Origin: Mucilaginibacter agri
Lineage (GTDB): Bacteria > Bacteroidota > Bacteroidia > Sphingobacteriales > Sphingobacteriaceae
Direction of reading: 5' to 3'
NCBI RefSeq assembly: GCF_009928685.1
Contig: NZ_WWEO01000042.1
Location: 496,001-560,000 of the forward strand
Length of the DNA: 64,000 nt
Shown here: one piece after another, positions 51,490-60,843 of the stretch
Numbering within the stretch: position 1 is the first letter of the stretch
How the letters are laid out: each line of letters begins with the position of its first letter
Notes under the pieces: model-generated
Database searches by the model: none
What the model was told of the DNA's origin: nothing
Seen by the model: the letters and a program-made list of their open reading frames with translations, nothing else
Made by a program: the position numbers and the translations under genes

Positions 51490-52017
51490 TCAGAACCGGG
51501 CTGCAAATGTATCTAAAGTCTCCTTAATCCGCAACAAATATTTTTGTCTGTAGTAAATATCTGCGATTCCATTGAGCCGATTCTCTTTCGCCGTATGGTC
51601 AAGTTGCTGATAGTCTGATGTTAATTTGTCGAGGTTGTGTTGTAAATTATTTTCAATTTCCAACACTTCGGCTGTAATATTGGCTAATTCTTCGGCTCCG
51701 TCCACCTCCATAAGGCGCTCATTGATGTCCATCATCTCCATTAAAAAGTCGCCGGGTAGCTGTGGTTTGGCACCTTCATTCAACAAATTATGCTGCGTTA
51801 GTATATAGGCCAGGCGCTTATTAGGGTTAGAGAGCGTTTGGTAAGCCTTATTGTTTATGGTAGATAATTCCAGTATTTCCTGCTGGCGTTCATCACTTTC
51901 GTTTGCATAAAAATCGGGATGATATTTCTTGCTCAGGTCGTAAAACTGTTTCTTAAGTTTTGCCTGGTCTAACTCAAAAGCCTCGGGTATATCGTAGAAT
52001 TCAAAAAAGTTAATCAT
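51490..52017 (-). CDS. hscB: Fe-S cluster assembly co-chaperone HscB
   Basis: The 175-residue protein has an N-terminal J domain (about residues 3-75) with the HPD tripeptide in KKYHPDFYANESD, and a C-terminal three-helix domain (about 90-170) that holds the IscU-binding surface. It presents the scaffold protein to the HscA chaperone for iron-sulfur cluster transfer. HscA and IscU genes are not adjacent here. It ends 10 bases before a tRNA-Leu gene on the same strand, so the two may be transcribed together. Its length agrees with HscB (about 170). Confidence 0.88.
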   Translation of the reverse strand: MINFFEFYDIPEAFELDQAKLKKQFYDLSKKYHPDFYANESDERQQEILELSTINNKAYQTLSNPNKRLAYILTQHNLLNEGAKPQLPGDFLMEMMDINERLMEVDGAEELANITAEVLEIENNLQHNLDKLTSDYQQLDHTAKENRLNGIADIYYRQKYLLRIKETLDTFAARF

Positions 52018-52192
52018 GTCGGTTATCTGTTATGGGTTGTCTGTTGTCAGATAACCTCGTTGCAAATGTAATGTATGGCTTAAAAGTATACATCATATCC
52101 CGGTAACTTGTTTAATTATCAAAGATCAGGCAACTGACAACAAACACATCACAACAAAAAAATCATCATCTTTGTACCTATATAATCTCACT

Positions 52193-52969
52193 ATGCTATT
52201 TGAACAAATACAGCAAGGCCCTTTTTTTATACTCGGCCCGTGCGTAATGGAAAATCAGGAATTACTTTACCAGGTGGCCGAAAAAGTTGCCACTATAGGT
52301 CAAAAATATAATATCACGGTAGTGTTTAAGTCGTCGTACGATAAAGCTAACCGTACATCTATCCACTCGTACCGTGGTCCGGGCCTTGAAAAAGGGATGG
52401 AGATGCTGCAAAAGGTGAAAGAGCAGTTTAACTTACCAGTTACCACAGATATACACGAAAGTTACCAGGCTGCGCGGGTAGCCGAGGTTGCTGACATTTT
52501 GCAGATTCCCGCATTTTTATGCCGCCAAACAGACCTATTGGTTGCTGCCGCTAAGACCGGAAAGATTGTAAATGTTAAAAAAGCACAGTTTCTTTCCGGG
52601 CAGGATATGGAGTATCCCGCGCAGAAAGTGATTGAAGCTGGTAACAACCAGGTTATTTTAACCGAGCGTGGCAACATGTATGGCTACAATAACCTCGCGG
52701 TAGATTTTCGCAATATTTATGATATGAAGAAGTTTGGCTATCCAGTTTGTATGGACTGCACCCACTCGGTACAGCGCCCTGGTGGTGCAGGCGGCAAAAC
52801 AGGCGGTGACCGTACTTTTGTGCCGATGATGGCCTTAGCGGCTAAAGCTTTTGGTGCAAACGGATACTTTATGGAAACTCATCCCGATCCTGACCATGCC
52901 CTGAGCGACGGCCCTAATATGGTTAAGCTGCACGAACTGGAAAGCGTAATTTTACCGCTGTTGGGCTAA
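52193..52969 (+). CDS. kdsA: 3-deoxy-8-phosphooctulonate synthase
   Basis: From ATG at 52193 the protein has 258 residues. An upstream ATG at 52172 adds seven residues and is less likely. It has the KdsA landmarks: LGPCVMEN at the start, FKSSYDKANRTS (phosphoenolpyruvate contact), TTDIHES near residue 85 and the DRTFVPMMA section. The enzyme joins arabinose 5-phosphate and phosphoenolpyruvate to give Kdo-8-phosphate for lipopolysaccharide. kdsD, which supplies arabinose 5-phosphate, starts 4 bases after its stop, so these two steps are one operon. Confidence 0.95.
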   Translation: MLFEQIQQGPFFILGPCVMENQELLYQVAEKVATIGQKYNITVVFKSSYDKANRTSIHSYRGPGLEKGMEMLQKVKEQFNLPVTTDIHESYQAARVAEVADILQIPAFLCRQTDLLVAAAKTGKIVNVKKAQFLSGQDMEYPAQKVIEAGNNQVILTERGNMYGYNNLAVDFRNIYDMKKFGYPVCMDCTHSVQRPGGAGGKTGGDRTFVPMMALAAKAFGANGYFMETHPDPDHALSDGPNMVKLHELESVILPLLG

Positions 52970-52973
52970 TACC

Positions 52974-53909
52974 ATGAACGAGATAGCCAAAAGAGTATTT
53001 GATATTGAGATAGAATCGCTGCGACATGTGGCCGATTCTATTGATGATAGTTTTACGGAAGTGGTAAACGCGATACTAAATACCGAGGGCAAACTGATTG
53101 TTGCCGGCATCGGCAAATCGGGGCTTATCGGTAAAAAAATAGCAGCCACGCTTGCCAGTACCGGTACGCCGAGTTTTTACCTACACCCTGGTGAAGCTTT
53201 CCATGGCGATTTAGGCATGGTTGAGTCAAAGGATACAATCATCATTATTTCGTATTCGGGTGAAACTGACGAGCTGTTGAAGATCATTCCGTTTTTAAAA
53301 TGGAATGGTAATACCATTATCTGCATGTCGGGTAATCGTGAGTCTACATTGGCTAAACATAGTCACTACCATTTGTCAATAACTATCACGCGCGAAGCAT
53401 GTCCACTGGCTTTGGCTCCCACGTCATCAACTACGGCTGCGTTGGTTATGGGCGATGCACTAGCGGTAGCATTGATGGAGGCGAGAGATTTTAAGTCCGA
53501 CGATTTTGCCCGTTTTCATCCCGGCGGAAACTTGGGGCGCAAGCTTTTAACCAAGGTTAAGGATGTGATGCAGCGCGAAGGTATTCCATTCATTAATGAG
53601 GATGCCGCTTTTACGGATCTGTTGCTTAAAATGTCGGAAGGGCGCTTAGGTATGGTGATAGTAGGGCAAGCGGATGCTGTAAAAGGCGTTATTACCGATG
53701 GCGACTTACGCCGCGCCTTGTTGAAGAATACTGATTTGGCAACGGTTAATATCACAGAAATAATGACTACCACCCCAATTATTATTGATGAAGACGTGTT
53801 GTTGGATGAGGCTGAAGAAATTATGATGCAAAAGAAGATCACAACGGTGCTGGTTGGTTCGGCAGAAAAGCATACCGTGGGTGGTGTTTACCAGATATAC
53901 AATAGATAA
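52974..53909 (+). CDS. kdsD: Arabinose 5-phosphate isomerase
   Basis: The 311-residue protein has a SIS domain (about residues 25-185; GIGKSGLIGKKIAATLASTG and HPGEAFHGDLG) and two CBS domains (about 195-310; VITDGDLRRALL), the standard KpsF/GutQ arrangement. It converts ribulose 5-phosphate to arabinose 5-phosphate, the substrate of KdsA encoded just upstream. The 4-base spacing points to coupled translation. The complete SIS and CBS set argues against a truncated homologue. Confidence 0.93.
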   Translation: MNEIAKRVFDIEIESLRHVADSIDDSFTEVVNAILNTEGKLIVAGIGKSGLIGKKIAATLASTGTPSFYLHPGEAFHGDLGMVESKDTIIIISYSGETDELLKIIPFLKWNGNTIICMSGNRESTLAKHSHYHLSITITREACPLALAPTSSTTAALVMGDALAVALMEARDFKSDDFARFHPGGNLGRKLLTKVKDVMQREGIPFINEDAAFTDLLLKMSEGRLGMVIVGQADAVKGVITDGDLRRALLKNTDLATVNITEIMTTTPIIIDEDVLLDEAEEIMMQKKITTVLVGSAEKHTVGGVYQIYNR

Positions 53910-54122
53910 ACAGTTTCTGCACAATATTAAAATATTTCTTCACAGCTAAATTTTAACCCATTGTTAGTTTTTGAAACCTATACTTAATTTTTAATTAAAA
54001 ATTGAAAATTTGATAAGCATTATGCTATTAAATTTCCAATCTCATTTTCATCTCAAATAATTATATTATTTTAGCGCAGCATTTACCCGCCACCCTCTAA
54101 TTTTCGTCGGGAGTTTTTATAT

Positions 54123-55526
54123 ATGATTCACAGGTACGCTACGTTTATCAAGGCTATTAATTTAACTATAGATTATATTATATTAAATATAAGTATGGTT
54201 ATAGCCTACCTTATCGTAGACAAATCGTTCATAATGTGGATAAATAATAAAAATTATTTACCTATTGTGTTGGTTTTTAACTTGATATGGCTTTTGTCTG
54301 CCAATATATCCGGATTGTATGAGTCGGTATTAAACAAAGATTCTATTAACACTTACCGCAGTGTTTTTAAAACTTATTTAATATTTGTGGGGCTTATTTG
54401 TGTTACCATTATCATCATTATTGGTACCAAGGCCTACTTTATCACCCGCGAATACTTGTTTTGTTCCATTGCTTTATTTGGATTTTTACTCGGAATCTGG
54501 AAACTGATATTCCTTACCATACGCCGTGGCGACCGCCGTGTGCTGATGGATAAGCGAAACGTGATTATTGTAGGCGGCGGCCGTGTAGGAGAAGATCTGT
54601 ATAATTATTTTAAGCATAATCCCGATCGCGGTTACAATATGGTGGGTTTTTTTGACGATGACCCTGCCCGCGTTAGTGATGTTGATTTGTTTTTGGGTAA
54701 AACCGATGCTTGTGTTGATTATGTGATCTCAAACAAAGTGCACGAGATTTTTTGCGCATTGCCCAGCACCGAGGCTCAATCTATAGAGCGTTTGATGTTG
54801 GAGGCCGATAAGAACATGATTCGCTTTAAGCTGGTACCCGAATATTATAGCTATAGTAACAGGCCAACCCTGGTACAAAGCTTCGGTCATATTCCGGTTA
54901 TATCGCTGCGACCTGAGCCTTTAGAGAGTGTGCTTAACCGCTGTATTAAAAGGGCCTTTGACATTGTTTTTTCGCTATTTATCCTTGTCTTTATATTTAG
55001 TTGGTTATTTCCAATATTAGCTATTATTATTAAGCTGCAATCGCGTGGACCGGTGTTTTTTAAACAAGTGCGTTCGGGCCGCGAAAACGAGAACTTTAAA
55101 TGCTATAAGTTTCGCAGCATGAAGGTTAATCAAGATTCTGATAAGAAACAAGCCACCCGCGGCGATTCGCGCATTACTGCAATAGGTGCCTTTATGCGCC
55201 GTACCAATATTGATGAGCTGCCACAGTTTTTTAACGTACTTATCGGTAACATGTCCGTAGTTGGCCCGCGGCCGCACATGGTAAGCCATACTGAGCAATA
55301 TTCTAAAGAGATTGAGAAATATATGGTGCGCCATTTTCTTAAACCCGGTATTACCGGCTGGGCGCAGGTAAACGGCTTCCGTGGGGAAACTAAAAATACT
55401 GAGGCCATGTCTAACAGGGTAGAGGCCGACGTTTGGTACCTCGAAAACTGGTCGTTTCTACTTGATCTGAAGATCATCTTTTTAACCTTTTGGAATACTG
55501 CCAAAGGTGATAAGAATGCCTTCTAA
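54123..55526 (+). CDS. Undecaprenyl-phosphate sugar-1-phosphate transferase (WcaJ-like)
   Basis: The 467-residue membrane enzyme has four N-terminal helices, a Rossmann-like middle (IVGGGRVGEDLYNYF) and the bacterial sugar transferase domain at the C-terminus. That domain has KRAFDIVFSLFILVF near residue 281, the basic KCYKFRSMK and the acidic-proline NIDELPQFFNVL motifs. It places the first sugar phosphate (often glucose) on the lipid carrier for exopolysaccharide. It follows kdsA and kdsD, but the 213-base gap suggests its own promoter. A BtuF-like gene overlaps its 3' end. Confidence 0.9.
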   Translation: MIHRYATFIKAINLTIDYIILNISMVIAYLIVDKSFIMWINNKNYLPIVLVFNLIWLLSANISGLYESVLNKDSINTYRSVFKTYLIFVGLICVTIIIIIGTKAYFITREYLFCSIALFGFLLGIWKLIFLTIRRGDRRVLMDKRNVIIVGGGRVGEDLYNYFKHNPDRGYNMVGFFDDDPARVSDVDLFLGKTDACVDYVISNKVHEIFCALPSTEAQSIERLMLEADKNMIRFKLVPEYYSYSNRPTLVQSFGHIPVISLRPEPLESVLNRCIKRAFDIVFSLFILVFIFSWLFPILAIIIKLQSRGPVFFKQVRSGRENENFKCYKFRSMKVNQDSDKKQATRGDSRITAIGAFMRRTNIDELPQFFNVLIGNMSVVGPRPHMVSHTEQYSKEIEKYMVRHFLKPGITGWAQVNGFRGETKNTEAMSNRVEADVWYLENWSFLLDLKIIFLTFWNTAKGDKNAF

Positions 55527-56316
55527 AAAGTCCCATACCGATCAACTTGGCCGCGAAGTAACGATACCGGCAAACCCCAAAAGGATAATTTCTGTAGTTC
55601 CCTCACAAACCGAATTGCTTTTCTATTTAGGTTTGCAGGAGCAGGTTGTTGGTGTAACCAAGTTTTGCATCCATCCTGCAACAGGCGTTGCCGCTAAAGC
55701 CAAAATAGGGGGCACCAAGCAACTCGATATCGAAAAGATCAAAAGCCTGCAGCCAGATCTGATCATCGCTAATAAAGAAGAAAACGAGCGCAGCCAGATA
55801 GAGGAGTTGATGAATTACTTCCCGGTTTGGATAAGCGATGTTTATGACCTTCCGGGTGCTTTACAGATGATTGAAAATATTAGCGATATAACAGACAAGC
55901 CTACCGAAGCCAGAAAGTTGATTTCAGATATAGAAGAAGGTTTTCAACAACTCGTTCCAATCACAAAACAATTATCTGTAGCTTACCTCATATGGCGTAA
56001 ACCATATATGACAGCGGGTAATGAAACTTATATAGACGATATGTTATCGAGATGTGGGTTGGTAAACTGTTTAAATGATACCCGTTACCCCGAAGTTGAT
56101 GCCAGCAAACTCGCCGAATTAAATCCGGACGTTGTTTTGCTCTCATCGGAACCATATCCATTTAAACAACGGCATGTCGACGAATTTAAGTCGATGTTGC
56201 CAAATGCACGAGTTCTTTTGGTGGATGGCGAAATGTTTTCTTGGTACGGAAGCAGGCTTCAATTTGCCTCCAAATATTTTGCCGAAATAATTAAAATGCT
56301 TGAAAATCAGTCTTAA
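55516..56316 (+). CDS. Helical-backbone metal receptor protein without signal peptide (BtuF-like)
   Basis: From ATG at 55516 the protein has 266 residues; a GTG at 55507 is also in frame. It matches the periplasmic cobalamin/iron-siderophore binding fold: KRIISVVPSQTELLFYLGL near residue 22 and LQPDLIIANKEENERSQIEEL near residue 77. It lacks a signal peptide and lipobox, so it is predicted to be cytosolic, which is odd for a transport receptor. It overlaps the sugar transferase gene by 11 bases, so translation is coupled. No permease or ATPase gene is next to it. Confidence 0.75.
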   Translation: MPSKKSHTDQLGREVTIPANPKRIISVVPSQTELLFYLGLQEQVVGVTKFCIHPATGVAAKAKIGGTKQLDIEKIKSLQPDLIIANKEENERSQIEELMNYFPVWISDVYDLPGALQMIENISDITDKPTEARKLISDIEEGFQQLVPITKQLSVAYLIWRKPYMTAGNETYIDDMLSRCGLVNCLNDTRYPEVDASKLAELNPDVVLLSSEPYPFKQRHVDEFKSMLPNARVLLVDGEMFSWYGSRLQFASKYFAEIIKMLENQS

Positions 56317-56337
56317 AGCAATTAATTGTAAAAAAGA

Positions 56338-56368
56338 TTGTGAAAACAAGGTTGAAATCATATCTTTG
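56338..56368 (+). promoter_or_regulatory. Promoter of tRNA-Leu (UAG)
   Basis: TTG (56338-56340) and TATCTTTG (56361-56368) are separated by 20 bases, an excellent Bacteroidota promoter. The tRNA starts 19 bases after the -7 element. Confidence 0.7.
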
Positions 56369-56386
56369 CAATCTCAAAAATAACCC

Positions 56387-56468
56387 GCGGAAGTGGCGTA
56401 ATTGGTAGCCGCACCAGACTTAGGATCTGGCGCTTCACGGCGTGGGGGTTCGAGTCCCTTCTTCCGCA
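56387..56468 (+). tRNA. tRNA-Leu (anticodon UAG)
   Basis: Acceptor GCGGAAG / CTTCCGC, D loop AATTGGTAG, anticodon stem CCAGA / TCTGG around loop CTTAGGA (anticodon TAG in DNA), long leucine-type variable arm, and T loop GGTTCGAGTCC with discriminator A. CCA is not encoded. A good promoter precedes and a terminator follows, so it is transcribed alone. Confidence 0.96.
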
Positions 56469-56477
56469 CTGAGATTT

Positions 56478-56512
56478 AAAAGCCTTCAAAGAAATTTGAA
56501 GGCTTTTTTGTT
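56478..56512 (+). terminator. Intrinsic terminator after tRNA-Leu
   Basis: AAAAGCCTTCAAA (56478-56490) and TTTGAAGGCTTTT (56495-56507) form a perfect 13-base stem with loop GAAA, followed by a T-rich tail. Confidence 0.9.
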
Positions 56513-56601
56513 TTAAGTGCTTTGAAGCGTATTTTTCACAACTTTTTCTTGTATAAATGATATTTTAAAATAATATTTACATAACCAACTATAAGTCGAT
56601 A

Positions 56602-57147
56602 TTGAAAAAGCTGATAGCCATAGTGTTATTATCTATCCACCTGTTTAACCTGGGAGGCTATGCTGTGCTTTATCAATATTTTATTTATAAATCGGATAAA
56701 TTAATGAACGAGCAGATAAGCCGTAACATGTTCAATGTGCATGATCTGGTTGAGGTTAAAGTGCCCGTTAACATGCCACAAATTACCAGTTGGACAAGCT
56801 ATCAACGCATTAGCGGGCAAATTCAGTTTCGTCAGGGTTGTTATAACTACGTTAAATTGAAGCTCACCCGCGATACTATGTACGTAATGTGCATACCCAA
56901 TTACGAGAAAACCAGGTTGGTGAGCGCCAACATCATTTATGCCAAAAACATAGAAGACTTGCCCATAAGCAAGAAAGACAACACTTTTGGTAAGAAAATC
57001 AATCTATCCGAATATAGCCACTTTGTTATTCTGTTCGATTTTACTAGTCGACCAACTGATATCACCACTACAAAAAGCACAACAGTGCTAAAGCATACCA
57101 GTTTATATGCTGGTACCCCATTCCAACCTCCCGAATTGTTGGCATAA
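56602..57147 (+). CDS. Hypothetical membrane-anchored or exported protein
   Basis: The 181-residue protein begins with TTG at 56602 and a hydrophobic N-terminal segment (LIAIVLLSIHLFNLGGYAVLYQYF, about residues 4-27) that could be an anchor or an uncleaved signal. The rest is a single soluble domain (about 30-175) with no family I recognise; it contains CYNYVKLKLTRDTMYVMC. The start is less certain because it is not ATG. It lies between a tRNA gene and the AhpD/TonB block and shows no obvious link to either. Confidence 0.6.
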   Translation: MKKLIAIVLLSIHLFNLGGYAVLYQYFIYKSDKLMNEQISRNMFNVHDLVEVKVPVNMPQITSWTSYQRISGQIQFRQGCYNYVKLKLTRDTMYVMCIPNYEKTRLVSANIIYAKNIEDLPISKKDNTFGKKINLSEYSHFVILFDFTSRPTDITTTKSTTVLKHTSLYAGTPFQPPELLA

Positions 57148-57250
57148 CTCCTGTTTTAAATTTTCCTTTGTTTAACGCATTAGTGCTGTTAAGTATTTAT
57201 TGTATATGGTTTTATCAAATCCTGTAAATGGATTTGTACACATACTTATA

Positions 57251-57417
57251 TGGTAATTGGTAAAAATACTTACACGGGCCAATCTCTTAAGCACGGCAAT
57301 ATTTAAAAACCACAGTTCCTCTTTAGCAGCTTGCTGTAATACTATTCCTGTTATGTACGGTCAAACCAAATTCACTCATTGAATTTGCACACCTCTATAA
57401 TGGTAATTGGGAAAAAA
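57251..57417. repeat. Direct repeats TGGTAATTGG before the AhpD/TonB operon
   Basis: TGGTAATTGG followed by a base and AAAAA occurs at 57251 and again at 57401, 150 bases apart, in the leader of the operon beginning at 57476. These could be regulator-binding sites. The rest of the 328-base interval 57148-57475 shows no gene. Confidence 0.45.
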
Positions 57418-57475
57418 TAGCATTACTGCAACTGCTATCAGGGGTTATTATTCTACACCTCAAAATCATAAAGTT

Positions 57476-58036
57476 ATGCCATTTATTAACGTAGAAGCTC
57501 ATTTACCGGGCATTACCGGTTTATTAGAATATAGAAAAGAATCGGCCCAGCCCATTCGCGATCTTACACAGATATTATTACGCGGGCCGTCGTCGCTAAC
57601 CGAAGGAGAGCGCGAGCTTATTGCAACCGTAGTGTCTAGCGGCAACCAATGCAAATTTTGTACAACCGCTCATACTGCAGCAGCCGATTTGCTGCTAGGC
57701 GAAACGAAAACGGCCCAAAGTGTTAAAGAAGATATAGAAACTGCTCCCGTGAGCGAAAAGATGAAAGCGCTGCTAACCATTGCCAAACTTACAGGCCAAA
57801 GCGGCAAACTTGTTAGTGATACAGCCATAGAAAGAGCAAAATCAGCAGGTGCAACAGACATCGAAATACATGATACGGTGCTAATAGCCGGGCTATTCTG
57901 TCTTTATAACCGCTATGTAGATGGCTTGTCGACCGCGTTGCCAGATAGCCCTGCATATTATGATGTGCTGGCAGATCGGCTGGTTAACCATGGTTATACT
58001 CGCTTGCCGCAAGGTTATGATCATCTTAAGAAATAA
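57476..58036 (+). CDS. AhpD-like carboxymuconolactone decarboxylase-family protein 1
   Basis: From ATG at 57476 the protein has 186 residues. An in-frame start at 57407 would add 23 residues absent from the two downstream paralogues. It shows the AhpD-type redox/proton-relay centre: Glu47 in GERELIA, Cys59 and Cys62 in GNQCKFCTTAH, and His66. A second shared block is YNRYVDGL near residue 143. The family includes alkylhydroperoxidases and carboxymuconolactone decarboxylases; the substrate is unknown. It heads a block with a TonB receptor, an MFS transporter and two paralogues (62131 and 62691). Confidence 0.82.
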   Translation: MPFINVEAHLPGITGLLEYRKESAQPIRDLTQILLRGPSSLTEGERELIATVVSSGNQCKFCTTAHTAAADLLLGETKTAQSVKEDIETAPVSEKMKALLTIAKLTGQSGKLVSDTAIERAKSAGATDIEIHDTVLIAGLFCLYNRYVDGLSTALPDSPAYYDVLADRLVNHGYTRLPQGYDHLKK

Positions 58037-58069
58037 TTATCCAAAACTATTCCCTAATCGCTCAAAACA

Positions 58070-60838
58070 ATGAAAAGATTTTACCTGATTATATTACTAT
58101 TAACTTCATTTAAACTCTACGCCCAGGATGTTACCGTTAAAGGGCAAATAACAGATAGCATTACTCATCAGCCTTTAAATGGCGCAAACATTATGGTTAA
58201 GGGCAAAATCGCCGGTACAGTAACCAATTCTAAGGGTGGTTTTGAAATTACCTTCCATAAAATACAAATACCGTTTACTGTTAGCATTTCATCAACAGGG
58301 TATCAAACAAAGTATGTTGACGTAACTAAAAGCAATCAGGAGATAAACCTGCCCCTTGCACAAACTTCTATTATGTTAAACGAAGTGGTTACCGCTGCAT
58401 CACGGGTAAGTGAGAACATTATGCGTTCGCCTGTAAGCATTGAAAAGATGACACCGAAGGCGATTATCGAAAATCCATCCTACACTTTTTACGATGGTTT
58501 GCAAAGTCTCAAAGGGGTTGAAGCCGTAACAAGCAGTATTACCTACAAGCAAATCAATACCCGTGGTTTTAACAGTACAGGTAACTCGCGCTTTTTACAA
58601 CTGGTAGACGGTGTAGATAACCAAACCCCCGGACTTAACTTTTCGGTAGGTAACCTTTTCGGTGCATCGGATATTGACATGGAAAGTGTAGAGATTATAC
58701 CTGGTGCTGCTTCGGCACTATATGGCCCGGTTGCTTTTAACGGTGTATTAATGATGCATACCAAAGACCCATTTCAATATCAGGGCTTAAGTTTACAGGT
58801 TAAAACCGGATTGAACCACGTAGGTGAAAGCTTTGCAGATCCCAAAGGCCTTTATGATTTTGCCGCCCGTTATGCCAAGGCATTCAACAATAAATTTGCT
58901 ATAAAACTCAATGCGTCTTATTTAACCGGTACCGATTGGTATGCCAACAACTACACGGATATTAGTGCTTCTACTTCTCCAGCCTTGCGTGGACCTAATA
59001 ATCCAGGCCGCGACGCTTTGAATATTTACGGAGATGAAGTGTCTCGTACTTTGCCCGGTATTGGCCTGGTATCCAGAACCGGTTACGAAGAGAAAGACCT
59101 GATGAACTATAATGTTTATAGTTTAAAACTAAACGGACAGGTTGCTTACCGAATCTCGAATAATTTACAAGCACTTTATCAATATAATTACGGCCGCGGT
59201 ACCGCCAGCTATACCGGGAGCAGCAGGTTCGATCTAAATAACTTCGTTTTGCAAACCCACCGTATAGAATTGAAAGGAAGCAATTTCTTTGTAAGAGGAT
59301 ATGAGGTGATCGAAAATTCGCACGACTCTTACAATACCCGCTCCCTTGCTCAATTCATCAATCGTGATTGGGTGCAGGATCTAAGTGGTAATGTGGTAAC
59401 ACCCGATAAAGCAGACGATACCTGGTTCACCCGCTATTCGAGCGCTTTTAACGGAACAATTGCCGGAGTAACCGCGCATGATAATAGTGCAGCCCGGGCT
59501 TTTGCAGACAAAGGGAGGTTTTTACCAGGTACGGCAGCTTTCGACCAGGCAAAGGATGCTTCGATACATAATTATGGTTTAAGTGGCGCAGGCGTGTTTA
59601 GTAACAGCAAGTTTTATCATGCAGATGGTCAGTATGATTTCAGCAACAGCATTAAGGTGTTTGATTTGCTTGCTGGTGGTAGTTTCCGTTACTACGATAT
59701 GTTTACCAATGGAAGCTTGTTTGATGATAAAACCAATAAGGTTACCATTAAGGAGTACGGCGCATTTGTACAGGCAGGTAAAAAACTGTTCGACGATAAA
59801 TTGCGATTGGTAGCTTCTTTACGCTACGATAAAAACGAAAACTTTGATGGCAGCTTTACACCACGCTTTTCGGCCGTGTACACCGTTGCCGAGAACCATA
59901 ACTTCAGGGCATCATACCAAACCGGTTTCCGTAACCCCACACCAGTTGATCAGTACATCCACTTAAACGTTGGCCCAATTACCATATTGGGTGGCGCGCC
60001 TAATAACAGTAAAGGCTTAAATGTTTATGAAAACTCATTTACGGCAAGCTCAGTAAGTGCGTTTGGTTCGGCATTTGGTGCCCAGGTTGCAGCCGGCAAA
60101 CCATTTCCGCAAGCTGTTGCTGATAACAAAGACCTACTTAAAAAATCTAACGTAGCCTATATCAAACCCGAGCAACAAAAAGCTTTTGAAGTTGGCTACA
60201 AAGGTTTGATAGCTGAAAAGTTGGTTGTAGACGTTAACTACTACTACAGCTCTTACACCAATTTTATTTTAAATACAGTAGTAATTCAGCCAACGGATAA
60301 CGTAATAGGCCCCGACGGGAAAATCAATACAGCAGCAGCAGTTGACATTTTAAATGGCAATGTGCATGCCTATCAACTGTATACTAACGCACCCGATAAA
60401 GTGTCGCAACAAGGGGGTGGGGCTAGTCTTACCTACCTGTTGCCAAGACACTACACCCTTGGCGGTAACGTAACCATTGCAACCTTTAACCTCGAGAATG
60501 CCAATCCAAATAACATAGCGCCATTTAACACACCGAAATACAGCACCAATGCCACATTTGCCAATTCAAATGTTGTTAATGATTTCGGCTTTAACCTGGC
60601 TTGGCACTGGCAAAGCGCATTTGACTGGTACGGTACATTTGCTGGTAATCAACCAGGCCGTATTAATGCCTACTCTATGTTTGATGCCCAGATCAACAAA
60701 AAGCTGCCTAAAATGGGCGCTATGATAAAATTGGGAGGTAGCAACATCTTCAATAAGCATATTTCACAAGCCTACGGTTCGCCTGCGGTGGGGGGTATTT
60801 ACTACGTTTCAATAGTTTTTGATAACCTATTAAAATAA
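58070..60838 (+). CDS. TonB-dependent outer-membrane receptor
   Basis: The 922-residue protein has a signal peptide (ends LYAQ, about residue 19), an N-terminal carboxypeptidase-like domain (about 22-105; VKGQITDSITHQPLNGANI), a plug (about 125-235; IIPGAASALYGP) and a beta-barrel. It is shorter than SusC-type receptors and has no SusD partner, so import of a small ligand such as a chelate or aromatic compound is more likely than of oligosaccharide. It lies 33 bases after the first AhpD-like gene and 5 bases before the MFS gene, as part of one unit. The ligand cannot be read from the sequence. Confidence 0.92.
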   Translation: MKRFYLIILLLTSFKLYAQDVTVKGQITDSITHQPLNGANIMVKGKIAGTVTNSKGGFEITFHKIQIPFTVSISSTGYQTKYVDVTKSNQEINLPLAQTSIMLNEVVTAASRVSENIMRSPVSIEKMTPKAIIENPSYTFYDGLQSLKGVEAVTSSITYKQINTRGFNSTGNSRFLQLVDGVDNQTPGLNFSVGNLFGASDIDMESVEIIPGAASALYGPVAFNGVLMMHTKDPFQYQGLSLQVKTGLNHVGESFADPKGLYDFAARYAKAFNNKFAIKLNASYLTGTDWYANNYTDISASTSPALRGPNNPGRDALNIYGDEVSRTLPGIGLVSRTGYEEKDLMNYNVYSLKLNGQVAYRISNNLQALYQYNYGRGTASYTGSSRFDLNNFVLQTHRIELKGSNFFVRGYEVIENSHDSYNTRSLAQFINRDWVQDLSGNVVTPDKADDTWFTRYSSAFNGTIAGVTAHDNSAARAFADKGRFLPGTAAFDQAKDASIHNYGLSGAGVFSNSKFYHADGQYDFSNSIKVFDLLAGGSFRYYDMFTNGSLFDDKTNKVTIKEYGAFVQAGKKLFDDKLRLVASLRYDKNENFDGSFTPRFSAVYTVAENHNFRASYQTGFRNPTPVDQYIHLNVGPITILGGAPNNSKGLNVYENSFTASSVSAFGSAFGAQVAAGKPFPQAVADNKDLLKKSNVAYIKPEQQKAFEVGYKGLIAEKLVVDVNYYYSSYTNFILNTVVIQPTDNVIGPDGKINTAAAVDILNGNVHAYQLYTNAPDKVSQQGGGASLTYLLPRHYTLGGNVTIATFNLENANPNNIAPFNTPKYSTNATFANSNVVNDFGFNLAWHWQSAFDWYGTFAGNQPGRINAYSMFDAQINKKLPKMGAMIKLGGSNIFNKHISQAYGSPAVGGIYYVSIVFDNLLK

Positions 60839-60843
60839 CAGCT

